A stretch of 64,000 nucleotides of DNA from Antedon mediterranea (Eukaryota; Echinodermata; Crinoidea; Comatulida; Antedonidae): NCBI RefSeq assembly GCF_964355755.1, contig NC_092673.1, positions 2,671,001 to 2,735,000 on the forward strand, in the 5' to 3' direction. Positions within the stretch are counted from its first letter, which is position 1. Every line of letters starts with the position of its first letter. A model generated the notes under the pieces. It did no database searches. It worked only from the letters and a program-made list of their open reading frames with translations, and was not told where the DNA came from. Positions 43,910 through 55,871 of this stretch are shown piece after piece. The position numbers and the translations under genes were made by a program.

Positions 43910-46900
43910 ATGAGCAGACCAAACGGTCATTCTAACAATATGCAACACTTGGACGACAAGCCTTACCATAAGAAATACCGCCGAGATGCGCCAAACAGAA
44001 TCTTTGTCAACAGAAGCTTGAGCTTGGATAAGATTAAATTCTTCGGATTTGATTTAGACTATACTCTTGCAGGTAAAAGAATTTAAACTAATAAATAAGA
44101 TTAAATATTTATTATATCAAAAAATTATTAACACTTGTTTGTTTTTTTTTTTAAACTTGCTATTTTATAGTACTGTAATTCTCAAGATTAACTTTTTCAA
44201 TTTGAATTAAAATTCATTAATTAAATGTCACTTTATGTATTGGAATGAAAATTGTAAATTCCATAAATCATTAATGAGTACATGTTTAAAGTTTATTAAT
44301 TTTTAAGCATTGAAGTGAGTGGTGATATTAGCGAGCAGATGAAAGTCAACTTTTTTGAAAATGTTCAAATTAATTTCATTTATTCATCAGTGGAAAATTA
44401 CTTTCATATATTGTCATTTGCATATAACATAGAAATTATGTTTGCTCTGAGATACAAACAAACAATTACAAAGTGTCACATCACTCTTGTGCGGTATACT
44501 GACAAGCATTCAATGCACGAATGGCAGCTGGATAAAAGGTGTTACAAAACCTATTTGTATGAGATGATGGACATTAAGTGCAAGACCAGTTTTAAAACTT
44601 TTTTTTTTCAGTTTACAAATCACCACAATATGAACAAATGGGCTTTGATCTTGTTGTCAAACGACTCATATCGATTGGTTATCCCCAAGAACTAGAGGGA
44701 TTCCAGTACGATCCATCATTCCCTACTAGAGGCCTTATCTTTGACAAAAAGTATGGCAACCTTCTAAAGGTAAGATAAGGTTTTTAAATAATTAAAAGTT
44801 GACAATATTTTGTGGTTAGCCATGGAGAAACTTCTCCATGGTGAGTAAACAAAGTCACAAAGTATTTACATATTCTTTTGCAATATCATGGTCCAGTCCA
44901 TGGTAATACTTAATACAGTACTACTGTATGAAGGTCAATGAGCAAATTAATGAAACTAATTAATAACAAAATTAAACTGAGGTCAGGTGGTAAAATAAAT
45001 GAATATTAAATAATAATTATTTCTGGGAAATTATATTTCTTTATACCTCATTTTTTATCATGCTAACTGCCTCATTACACAACCTGTGTTATTGGTATAA
45101 GTACTCTGGGCGTTGATTTCTGTTCTGATGATGAGAATAGTATTCTCGAAACATGTCACAGTATTTTAAGGCAGTTTGCCTATTTATCAAATGACTCACA
45201 ATCTTGATTTTAACTTGAATGTTTGGTGGTAATGGTATATATGATATTTCTTTATAAAATGTCAAACTCATCTTTTGAACGATCTGCAAATATGCAAGAA
45301 CTTTGCACCTGTGAGATAAATGAGATATTAACTACAGCATATTATCTAAGATTGTATGCCTTTCATTTTTGCACACTCCAACATTTGGATTATCACTATT
45401 ATGCAGTGGAATCTTTCATAATTTTTTTGTTATATAATCTACAGTTAGTTGTATTCCAGTATTGTCCCTGACAGGGACAGACGAACAAACATACATTTAT
45501 TGCAACCCTCACATATTTTTATTTCAAAATGCAGATAACTTTTAACATATTTTATATTGATAACTAATAATGTAAAGTTTCAAGAGAAAGAGATTTTTAT
45601 TTTTTTCAGTATCACGGCACCCACTCATGATCATCAATTGTTTTTATTGCAATTTTTCCATACACTGAATATACTATAGAAATGCAGAATGCTCTACCCC
45701 TCTCCTCTCCACCAGCTAACGTTGTATTGCCATTTAAACAGGTGGTCCTCTGAGTGTGTTTCAATAATAGGGAGGTTTCGCAACCTTACGAATACGATAA
45801 CGAAAACGGATACGTCATACATTTGTGAAACTTTTGAGCTGATCCCCATTTCATATTCGTAAAGCGTATTCGTGTTGACGAATATCACCAGTCATATTCG
45901 TAACTACAAAACGAGTATAGTTTTTGATCTATTTTGCACATTTTGCATTTGAATTAGGAATGATTCATGATTATAATATAATTATATATTTATTGAAAGT
46001 AATTTACTAAAGTAATTTACTAAAATTCCAGGTCAATTTAGATAAATAGCAGTTTTTAAAGTCCTCACTCGCTTTGATGTTACGCTAGGCCTAGGCAGCC
46101 AAGCACCAAGCTACACATACCTGCGCTTCGCTCAAATTTACCGCAGTCATATTTTGGACGCGCCTCAATATTTCGTTGCCATGCGAAACAGATTTTTTTA
46201 TGGCTTACGAAAACGAATACGTGTGCGTGACGTATCCGTTTTCGTTATCGTATTCGTAAGATTGCGAAACCTCTCTATTAGCTATGAAGTGTTAGCATCT
46301 TAAGCTTCCTTAAAACTTTATGTGACAAAAAAAATGTAATGTGCCCATATATGGACATGGTGATGTCATATCACTACCATATTTAAGCATATCACTACCG
46401 TATTTGGGCACATCACACTTTTTTGTCAAACTAGTTTGATAGTGTAGTGCTGTTGCATCCTTATTTGCTACAATACTGTGTTTGTTCTTATCTCAATGAC
46501 CTCTTCAACATATATCCCCACCTGTCAGTATCATGACATTCTAAAGTTGAGACTGAAGACTTAATATTGTTAACTCATCGTCAGAATGACTAAAAAACTA
46601 TTTTAAAAATATCTAGTACCATTACGTATTGAAATAATTTTGTTTTTCAGATTGATACATATGGTTACATACTAGTTTGTGTGCATGGTTTTAAGTTCAT
46701 CTCTTCACACGCTCTCAATGAGTCTTACCCAAATAAATTCATATCATTATCAAAAGAGCCATCTCGATTCTATGTGCTCAACACCTTGTTCAATCTACCA
46801 GGTAAGTTTTATTAAATTTGTTTTAGTTTTTATATAATTATGTTGGCCGTGTCTTCCACCCAGTCTAAAGCTCTGTCCACACTATCAAACAAGTTTGACA

Positions 46901-49900
46901 AAAAAAGTTTGATGTACCCAAGCAAAGAGATGACAGAACAGTATAGCTTTATAGCTTTATTTGAACTAACACTACCTGGAAGACTTCTCTAGCTACAGTG
47001 CATCTCTGGGGTCTAAATAACAACCCCAAATCTTTATTTTATGGACGTTTAAAAAAAAAAAAATCTCTGATTCACCATATTTCTTTCATCGATTCTCTTA
47101 TATTTTTTATGAGAATTTAAAATTATTATGATTCATGATCCATATATCAACATTTTTTAGTTGACAAGGCTATGCTAATTTTTGTTAAGCTTACATTCCC
47201 ATAAAGATAGTGCAATAGTACAATAGTTCACCATTCACAATTAGACCAGATTAGCCTATATAATGCAGTTCACTTGACTATCTAGTCATGCATTATATTA
47301 TCTTTGTGTCTAATAATAATATTCTGTGTTCATGTGTCTAGTGAATTTGTAATAAAATAGAATAGACAATATGCCTGATCATTCTTATTTGCCATGTAAA
47401 CAGTTATTACCTTCAAGTACTTTAGACAGTTAACCAGCTTACTAGAAATAAAAGACCTTAGCACAAACCAAACTACTCTTTGGCTCCTATCCTAAACATT
47501 TTTTAACTCCTAAAACAAAGTAAAACTCTTTGCACAGATCAACTGTCATAACCAATACAAAATGTCAGAAAGTGTCATACATAACAAGAAACAAATATAG
47601 TGGCTTGTGATAAGTCGAAAAGTTTTAAAACTTTAAACTTAAAATTGTTTTTCTAATTTATTCATCCATAATTTCCTCTTCCAGAAACTTATTTGTTGGC
47701 TTGTTTAGTGGATTTCTTTAGTAATTCTCAGGATTACCAGTTGATGCCAAAAGGGGTGAAGAATGGCGACCTCTATATGTCATGGGAAAGTGTCTTCCAA
47801 GATGTTCGAAGCGCTGTTAACTGGATTCACGATAAGGTTTGCATGTCAAAAGAAACATATGTTTAATACTATAAATGTTTATGTTAAATATAAAACCCAG
47901 TCTAGTGACATATTCATAAATCTTGAATGTAAAAGCCAGGGTAGTGCCCATCACTTGAGAATAAAAGCCCAGGGTAGTGCCCATCACTTGAACGTAAAAG
48001 TTCAGGGTAGTGCCTAACACTTGAAAATAAAAGCCCAGGATAGAGCCTAACACTTGAAAGTAAAAGTCCAGCGTAGTGCCCATCATTGGAACATAAAAGC
48101 CCAGGGTAGTGCCTAACTCTTGAACATAAAATCCCAGGGTAGTGCCCATCACTTGAACATAAAAGCCCAGGGTAGTGCCCATCACTTGAACATAAAAGCC
48201 CAGGGTAGTGCCTGTCACTTGAACATAAAAGCCCAGGGTAGTGCCCGTCACTTGAACATAAAAGCCCAGGGTAGTGCCTGCCCCTTGAACATAAAAGCCC
48301 AGGGTAGTGCCCGTCACTTGAACATAAAAGCCCAGGGTAGTGCCCGTCACTTGAACATAAAAGCCCAGGGTAGTGCCCGTCACTTGAACATAAAAGCCCA
48401 GGGTAGTGATTGAATGTGCATATTTTTCTCTTCATCAGGGTGCCTTGAAGAACAAAACAGTAGAAAATGTTGAAGAATATGTAATTAAAGATCCTCAACT
48501 GCCTGTGCTATTACAAAGGTAAACCCATTGTGTACTGTATCATTAGATTTAATGAGTTGTTTACATTACACGCAAACTGCAGCTCCTCCTTACTACATTG
48601 CTGTAGCACAGCTGTCCTGAACATTTTATTTTTATAGAGTTATACCCCTTTCACACCAAAAGCAAAACTCCGGAGACACCCCGGAGTTGACGTCCCGCTG
48701 TTTGGTGTGAAAGGTAAAATCAAGCAACTCCGGAGTTTAAAACTGCGGGGTTGAACAGCTGAACATTCTCCGGAGAGCGAACTGCGGGGACACCCCGGTG
48801 TTTTGGTGTGAAAGGTACCAACATCAAACTCCGGAGTGTTTCGGGTCAAAAGGTCATCCTCACACGATCACTCATTGCTTTAGTTTTATTTCAAAATACT
48901 TTAAATATTTGTACAAAATATATAGCGGGTTTAAAAAATAATTAGTAGTATCAATAAAACATTATATTACTTCTGAGACTTTTGAAAGTAATTATTAAAT
49001 TAAAAATATTGTTAATTAAAATTATTCTAATGATCGTCGCTATGTAAACAAACAAAATAGAGGGCGACATTTACAATTTTATTTTATAAACCCCGGTGTT
49101 GCTAGGTTGGTGTGAAAGGGGTATCTCCGGAGTTTCTCGACGTTTCGAATGGTCATAAACCCCGGGGTGTCTCCGGAGACACTCCGGAGTTTTGGTGTGA
49201 AAGGGGTATTAGTAAAGCAACAAAAACAAAGGCTAATAAGCTAATTTTAATGTCTAATTTGTCAATGGTCAATAACAGGAAAGTGAATTGACCAAATGGC
49301 CTGTTACCTTGTGTGTATATATGATGGTGGTAGGTCATGGTTATGTGTTTGATACATTGTACTATTAATAAAGACGTTGACAGCTCCACCAAGTCCTTTA
49401 GGTACAGGGTCATTACTCTTTTACTTTATATATGTCGGGAAATGGCTATTTTAGTCCTGATGGTCCTGATGATGTTTCAAAAAGCTATTGGTGACATACT
49501 TGCACTTTTTAGTTTGTAAAGTTAAACTTGTGTTTCTGTTTTCTATACAAAAATTAAGGTGAACAACTTCATTGAAATTTTTAAGTGTCTATTTTAGCAT
49601 AAACACTGCCTTTGAAATGCTTTCTTTACCCTTATCATTTGGTATTGTATTATCCTAGAGAAATAAATATAAACTAATTTATCCATTGTACTATCAAATC
49701 TAAAGCCTTGTCTACACTATCAAACTTTATGTGACAAAAAAATGTGATGTGCCCATATATGGACATGATGATGTCATATCACTACCATATTTGGGCATAT
49801 TACTACCATATTTGGGCATGACACACTTGTCAAACTATTGATAGTGTAGACAGAGCTTTAGACACATTCAATTATATTAGGTTTATAGGATTCACGTATC

Positions 49901-52900
49901 ATTGGATATTTTGACAGGCGATTTCCTTGTTTTCTTGTATAAAAAGTTCATTGTCCTAAAGTAGTCTGTCACAAATGATGGTTTTTCAATTAGTCATTCT
50001 CTTTGTCTTGGGATATCTGTACAGATTTACTTTAAATGTATTCAATAATCTTGAGTTGAATATTTGGTGTGGTTATGATGCTTGGCCACCAGTCTATGGG
50101 TCCTGGATTCAAGTCTTGTCTTCCAATGACAAATTACAACTCCACTCCAAAAGACTTTGTTTATATAGAGCATCTGTGTATGTTTGTCTTGTGAATTTGC
50201 TTATGATTATCCTTGGCAATTTGCCTAAATATATAAAAACAAAACAATTTGCAATGGTTTCTATATTAATAGAATAAATAATGATAAATATTGACATTTA
50301 GTTACTAGTTTGTTGTTGCCTTTTTTCCAGAATGCAAGATCATGATCGCAAAGTGTTTTTAGTGACCAACAGTGATTATAATTACACCAAGGTATTATTT
50401 GTATTCATTTCTTATTCATAATAAAACGACTCGTCAATTATAGTAGTATTATATTATTATGTATCTATTATATGTAATCTATTCATATTGGATTTCTTTT
50501 CTTTTCAGAAAATTATGGAATATCTGTTTGATTTTCCTGGAGCAGTAAGTTTGTTTTCTTAAAAAATAAAACCGTAAAAAATTATTTTATATTTTGCATA
50601 TTGGTCAGTTTCAGTCTCAGTTCTGGAGTTTATTTCATGCTTAGCTTACCTGGATAAACCAACGAAGGCCTTTTTCCCATTAAGAGGAAAACAATTGAGA
50701 ACTAACAAAAACTCCAAGACAGTGATATAAAGAGTTAGCAATTTGCATGAAAACTGCTGAAATGTGCCAAAGAATTGTTCAATTTTGTTAAATTAAAGCT
50801 CTGTCTACACTATCAAACTAGTTTGACAAAGAAAGTGTGATGTGTACAAATATGGCAGTGATATGCTCAAATATGGTAGTGATATGGCATCATCATGTCT
50901 ATATTTGGGGACATCACTTTTTTTTTTCACATAAAGTTTAATATTTATTTTATTTCAGAAACAATGGTGGGAATACTTTGACGTGTGTATTGTAGATGCT
51001 AAGAAGCCACTTTTCTTTGGTGAAGGAACTATCTTACGACAGGTAGACATGGTGAGTAACACAAAAAAACCACATGTAAATTACACATTTTATTCTTTAT
51101 CAGACACACCAATTCACAGTCAATTGGTTGATTTACATTCAACTCTCCCAATACCAGACTATCTGGAAAATTCTGAAACTCTCCTAAAACCAGACTTCCA
51201 AATTTCTCGTTGCCATTAAAAACACATTCTGAATACCAGATTTCCAGAAAACCAGACATATTAGGCCAGCTCAAAGGTGTCCTGTACTGGGAGAGTTGAT
51301 TGTATAATACAAAACTTAATGTCAAATAAATCAAAAGGTAAAATACGTCATTCAGATATTTGATGTTTGAGAGTTATTTAATCGAGGGCTCACCTTCCTT
51401 TTAGGAAACTGGTGCTCTGAAGATTGGAAGCCACATTGGTCCGTTCCTGAAAGGTCAGGTATATTCTGGAGGTTCATCTGAAGTTTTCTGCGAGCTTTTT
51501 GGGGTCAAAGGTAACGATGTTCTTTACGTCGGTGATCACATCTTTGGCGATATTCTGCGCTCAAAGAAAGAACGAGGATGGAGAACGTTTTTGGTTGTAC
51601 CAGAATTATCGCAGGAACTTCATGTGTGGACTGACAAACGAAGTAAGTGTGAAAAAATTTGAAAACACACCAGTGATACCTAAATGGCCAAGCAAACATG
51701 TAAAATTAAACTATTTCCTCATTTTAGGTTCTGTCTACACTATCAAACTAGTTTGATGTGCCCAAATATGGTAGTGATATGACATCATCATGTCCATATA
51801 TGGGCACATCACATTTTGTTGTCAAATAAAGTCTGATAGTGTAGAAAGACCTGTAGAAAGGCTCATAATACCGTAGTGCATTAATATAATCAAAATGTAC
51901 CTTAATTTTCAGGTCTCTTTGAAAACTTGGAAAGGTTAGATGTTGCTTTGGCGGATATGTACAAGTAAGAATAGAATTCATTTATATTCTGAGATCATTG
52001 TTTGTGAACCTCTGATATTATTTTTTGGAATGATCAGCAAAATAAACAATAAATTTATACAAAATATTGCTCTGCGTGCATGCGAAAAGTCCAGTATACA
52101 TAGTTCAGTTGGGGGCTAAACTTTTTACTAGTCATATGGAGTCATTACCATTAATGATCTTATTTTATTATGTGATGTACCTGCCATACTGTATGAGAAA
52201 TTAAAACTAAACATGCTTTGTTTCATTTATGTAGAAACCTGGATAGTAGTACAGACAGAACACCTGACATTAGTCATATCAAAAGTTCAATACAGGTACT
52301 GTATGATGGCATTCTATTCATAAAACAATTAGTAAGATAACTAAATAATTTCTTTCTATGTATGTTATCGTATTAGCTTTCTGCTTTATTTAAAAAATAT
52401 TTCTTAAACCTTATTTAAAGAGGATAATCCTAAACAGCATATACTGACAATCAAAGATCCCTCATACAAACATAAAACAAACATAATTATATAAACAAAA
52501 AACAAAGGACTATATTTAAAATATATATATATACTATACAACTAAAAAAAAAATACAATACACTGTAAAAAACGTAGTAATTTTTCTTTCAGCATCAAAT
52601 ATTTTTTTAAACAGACTTAAAAATAATTTATTAACACTGTCTCAGTTTGGAGGTTAGCATATTCAGATAGGTTGGTGCTCCGTAAATAAAACTGCTTATT
52701 TTATTTGTACCTCCATTTAGAATGTAGTACATGAGATGGACATGTGTCACGGCAAACTAGGCAGCCTTTTCAGAAGCGGTAAGTTAATCTTTTTAGTTAA
52801 CTAAATGCTAATAAATAATACAGTAAAACTTAATAATAATATTAATGGTAGTCTTATATAGTGCCTAATACACTGCTTCGTTCTCCAGCACTCACTCAGT

Positions 52901-53770
52901 CCTCCAGGTCCCATATGATGGGCTACAGCCTGACGGTAAAAACTGATGAAGAGACTTACAATGACCTAGCTTATTTAGAGTACAACGAGTATACCCCATT
53001 TTGTTTTCTATGAAAGAACTATGTTTTGTTGATCCTAGCAGCCAAAAACTGATTTTTAAATGTTTCTTTAGGTTCCCGTCAGACCTTCTTTGCCAGCCAA
53101 GTGCTACGATACGCTGACCTTTACTCCGGAACGTTCTTGAATTTCTTACATTACCCTTTTAGCTATCTTTTTAGAGCTCCTCATCAACTGGTAAGTTAAA
53201 TTTTTCTTTCTTCATAATTAAATAATAAAAAAACCTTAAACTCTGTCTACACCATCAAACTTTATGCGACAAAAAAATGTGATGTGCCCATATTTGGACA
53301 TGATGATGTCACATCACTAACATATTTGGGCATATCACTACCATATTCAAGCACATCGCACTTTTTTTTGTCAAACTTTGATAGTGTAGACAGCGCTTAA
53401 ACTAACCATCTATACACCTTTGTATTGGTCGATTGTTTGCAAGCCAATTTTCTGATGGAAAAATTACTATTCTACTTTAGTATATACTAGAGCAGAGAAT
53501 CATATTTCTACTGTGTAAAATTAACTAACTGGATTTTGCTTTCTTTAGATGCCTCACGAATCAACGGTCGAACACACAGACGTATTCATGGAATCGATGA
53601 TGTCACCAGGAACGTCGCGTAAACGAACACTTAAAGAAATTGGCAAAACTCCAGAGAGAGAAAACAGGCTTGGCACACACCGAGCAGCTACTGTTTCCGG
53701 GCCGTTGTATGTCCGACCTCTGACCCCACCACACATTACACATGTCCATGATGAAGATGATGAAGAATAA
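43910..53770 (+). CDS. NT5C2: Cytosolic purine 5'-nucleotidase (cN-II), 14 coding exons
   Basis: HAD-superfamily enzyme that dephosphorylates IMP/GMP-type nucleotides and controls purine pools in the cytosol. Coding exons: 43910-44072, 44612-44769, 46651-46801, 47685-47836, 48439-48518, 50331-50391, 50509-50544, 50959-51051, 51405-51642, 51913-51964, 52235-52295, 52721-52778, 53072-53190, 53549-53770. All junctions are GT-AG with matching phases, giving 547 aa (human about 561). Motif I is DLDYT with nucleophile D48 and D50, motif II TNSDYN (T247), motif III Lys in [12 protein letters not shown] (K283), motif IV GDHIFGD (D342, D347). [19 protein letters not shown] and a short acidic C-terminus (DEDDEE) also match the family. 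A few residues are missing in the loop before WWEYFD compared with vertebrates. The start has an in-frame context GAAAATGA, 17 bases after a 3' splice site. Confidence 0.96.
45765..46280. mobile_element. ~515-bp non-autonomous TIR transposon
   Basis: Left TAATAGGGAGGTTTCGCAAC and right GATTGCGAAACCTCTCTATTA are inverted. The inner blocks TTACGAATACGATAACGAAA and its complement extend the arms to about 47 bp. CpG-rich ends (AACGAAAACGGATACGT) stand out from the AT-rich intron. No transposase frame. Confidence 0.85.
46311..46446 (-). mobile_element. MITE family A copy 15, left end missing
   Basis: Begins at AAAACTTTATGTGACAAAA without the outer terminal repeat; ends AGTTTGATAGTGTAG, also clipped. 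Reverse orientation, two units. Confidence 0.82.
46802..47684 (+). other. NT5C2 intron after coding exon 3
   Basis: AT-rich with one truncated family A fragment at its start; nothing else is supported. Confidence 0.5.
46866..46922 (+). mobile_element. MITE family A fragment (copy 16)
   Basis: Only the left ~55 bp survive: AAAGCTCTGTCCACACTATC through AAAAAAAGTTTGATGT. Confidence 0.8.
47923..48411. repeat. 33-bp minisatellite in NT5C2 intron, ~15 copies
   Basis: The unit CTTGAACATAAAAGCCCAGG plus GTAGTGCCCGTCA repeats about fifteen times. Units towards the 5' side are more diverged and the last six nearly identical. The array fills most of the intron between coding exons 4 and 5 and ends only about 27 bases before the next exon. 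The 33-bp length (11 codons) gives long artefactual frames on both strands. Confidence 0.95.
48643..49208. mobile_element. 566-bp non-autonomous TIR transposon rich in CTCCGGAG
   Basis: Ends TACCCCTTTCACACCAAAA and TTTTGGTGTGAAAGGGGTA, with TTA immediately outside both (48640-48642, 49209-49211) as a 3-bp target duplication. Multiple CTCCGGAG palindromes and internal GGTGTGAAAGG repeats give a layered foldback. No transposase frame is visible. Confidence 0.88.
49702..49859 (-). mobile_element. MITE family A copy 17
   Basis: AAAGCCTTGTCTACACTATC and GATAGTGTAGACAGAGCTTT ends with CTA/TAG-type flanks. Two ACTACCATATTTGGGCAT units. Reverse orientation. Confidence 0.9.
50795..50941 (+). mobile_element. 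MITE family A copy 18, abutting a splice acceptor
   Basis: The left end is intact, the right end stops at CACATAAAGTTTA, about 17 bases before coding exon 8 of NT5C2. The polypyrimidine tract TTTATTTTATTTCAG follows at once. Forward orientation, two units. Confidence 0.88.
51138..51304. mobile_element. CTCTCCCAATACC repeat, copy 2
   Basis: TCAACTCTCCCAATACCAGA at left and ACTGGGAGAGTTGATTGTA at right, with CAGACTTCC and GAAAACCAGAC inside. Same family as 31342-31533. It lies in the NT5C2 intron between coding exons 8 and 9. Confidence 0.8.
51726..51852 (+). mobile_element. MITE family A copy 19 (short form)
   Basis: AGGTTCTGTCTACACTATC left and GATAGTGTAGAAAGACCT right. A deletion joins CTAGTTTGA to TGTGCCC; one internal unit. 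It lies in the NT5C2 intron after coding exon 9. Confidence 0.88.
53237..53398 (-). mobile_element. MITE family A copy 20
   Basis: AAACTCTGTCTACACCATC and GATAGTGTAGACAGCGCTT ends; two internal units. It lies in the last NT5C2 intron, 47 bases after the 5' splice site. Reverse orientation. Confidence 0.88.
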
Positions 53771-55870
53771 AGATGGCATGATGGCTGTTACTGTCATAGA
53801 AAAAAAAAATGAAAAAAAAAACCAACATTTTAACTCACATTTTGCAATATTGAATTTATTCATTTTAGATACTAAGTCTCTTTGTAGAGACTGCTCTGTG
53901 ACCAGAATGATCTCAACATATAGGTGTGCCTTTCTATTTAGGGACCACACCTCATAAAGTGGTCTTTAATTAAAGGTAACTCTGATTTAACAAAAAAACT
54001 AAAACTTAACACAAGGTATTATTGGAAGATGCTAATTTTACTCATTGTAAAGTGAAACCAAACTAACTGTACATAGATACAAAAAGGGTATGGCGTACCA
54101 TACCTCATTTTTTGTTTGTTTTTTATGTACAGTATTAAAATAATAATAATAATGAAAATCAGGTATATCTATAATTTATCTTCATTTCAGTAGATTAGTA
54201 AATGTTTTTCATCAAATTTTGTCTTTCAGAAAAAAGACAATTTTATGAAAACATCATTTATAATATACTAGATTATAATTATATACTAGATTAGCTAATA
54301 TTATTTAATCATTTTAATTAATGTAGACTTTAAAATTAACACTTTTAACAGATAACCAATATTTTATTTTAGGGAAAGGCCTAATGTTTTTAATATGTTC
54401 AAGTACGACTACTTAATTTTTAAAGGACCAAAATATTAGAACAGGCAGGTTGAGAGTCGCAACAGAAGGGGGCGCTTTTTATTTGTAATGACCTAGAAAG
54501 TAGTTACTTCATGTTAATTTATTGTGGAGGAACATTTGGACAAGCTACCTTTTACACAATTCCTCGGCACAGTTTTGGCGTTTTTCTATCCCTAGCCCTA
54601 ACAGTTTAGGACACAACTTATATAAGTCCAAAGCTCTGTCTACACTATCGAACTAGTTTGACAAAAATTTGATGTGCCCATATATGGACATGATGATGTC
54701 ATATCACTACCATATGTGGGAATATCACTACCATGTTTGGGCACATCACACTTTTTTTGTGTCAAACTAGTTTGATAGTGTAGACAGAGCTTTATACCCA
54801 TACTGCCACTGAACTAGGTAGATTCAGGCCGCGATTTTAGAAAGTGGAAGAGGGGGGAGGTTGGCTTTATGGATTTCTTTTCTTTAGGAAGCTAATACTG
54901 TAGTAGTAGCACGACTGCATGTAATTTATCTCTTCCTTGCATCACTGCCATTCTAGCATACAGTCTCAAGTACCTCTTTCTGAAATGTGTGCTGAAGTAA
55001 CGATATGTGCTGCAAACCTATTTGACCTTTTATATTACTGTATAATCATAACATATGACATAGTTAAATTTATTGTACTAATTAAGACCAAACTGCTTTT
55101 TTGTTTGCAAATATTAATTGTCTTATAAATTGGGTACTGTATCATAATGTGTATCACAGTTAAGTTATATATACAACTTTAACTGTTTGTACTATATAGG
55201 CGAGGCTGCATGAATGTAATATTTAGTACAATACTAAAACAATTGGTTTATTTCAACTTATTGAAAAGTAAGCTAGGTTCAGGAGTATATGTAGTTAAAA
55301 GTCAATTTTAATTGAATTCTTAAAATTTGTCATCAAGCTAAACATATTCATAGCATATAATCCAAGTCATCACTAACTCAATTCTACAATGGTAAAACAA
55401 TTAAAATTGTTGTTTTTTTAAAATTTTATTGTACAATCCTACTTTTCGATTAAAGTTAGAGGAACAGAGTTAAGTTAATGTAATTACTGAAATGGTAATT
55501 ATTAAATAAACAAAAAATAGAAATAAAATGACTTGCATTGTTGCAATATAATGCGTTCATGCTTACAGAGTCTATGTTCTAGACCGAACTATTTTGGCAC
55601 ATATGGCTAAAAAATTAGGGGATCAGGACCGCCGTGACACCCCACCCCCTCCCCCACACTGGCTGCGTCTCTGAGAGACATTATACTCTACGCCTAATTT
55701 TCGACCAGATTAAACATAAAGGTAGTAGGTCATTTACCTTGCATCCTCGATAGTAACTCAATATAATTTGTTTCACTTTAAAAAATATATATTTGTTTAA
55801 CACATGGAATCGTTATTTATTCCTCCTTTTATTCCGAACTGCTAAATGCCAATTTACACAGACGGGTGGT
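53771..55870. other. NT5C2 3' flank and intergenic DNA
   Basis: The NT5C2 stop codon overlaps an AATAAA, probably too early to be the used signal. AT-rich sequence follows with one family A element. The frame at 54937-55128 has no support. Confidence 0.45.
54631..54793 (-). mobile_element. MITE family A copy 21 (hybrid ends)
   Basis: Unusual in having the CTAGTTTGACAAA sub-terminal block at both ends, while the middle (CATATATGGACATGATG, ACTACCATAT) is in reverse orientation. It could be a recombinant or gene-converted copy. Confidence 0.88.
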
Positions 55871-55871
55871 A

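Larger units (their letters stand above)
44770..46650 (+). other. NT5C2 intron after coding exon 2
   Basis: Holds a ~515-bp TIR transposon and a family A copy with its left end missing. CCATGGAGAA-AC-TTCTCCATGG at 44820 is a short palindrome. Nothing else is identified. Confidence 0.55.
48519..50330 (+). other. NT5C2 intron after coding exon 5
   Basis: Contains a 566-bp TIR transposon and one family A element. The frame at 49975-50277 is hydrophobic but has no splice or homology support. Confidence 0.55.

Noticed and set aside
44315-44695. 126-aa frame
   Set aside because: It runs out of an intron into NT5C2 coding exon 2 in the wrong frame, without splice logic.
47817-48498. Long repetitive open frames on both strands (up to 194 aa)
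   Set aside because: They are produced by the 33-bp minisatellite, whose length is a multiple of three, and lie in an NT5C2 intron.
49975-50277. 100-aa hydrophobic frame and a faint tRNA-like string (GGATTCAAGTC)
   Set aside because: Intronic, no family resemblance, and the B-box-like string lacks an A box at a proper distance.
53765-53771. AATAAA overlapping the NT5C2 stop as the polyadenylation signal
   Set aside because: It overlaps the stop codon, leaving almost no 3' UTR. Chance is more likely in AT-rich DNA.
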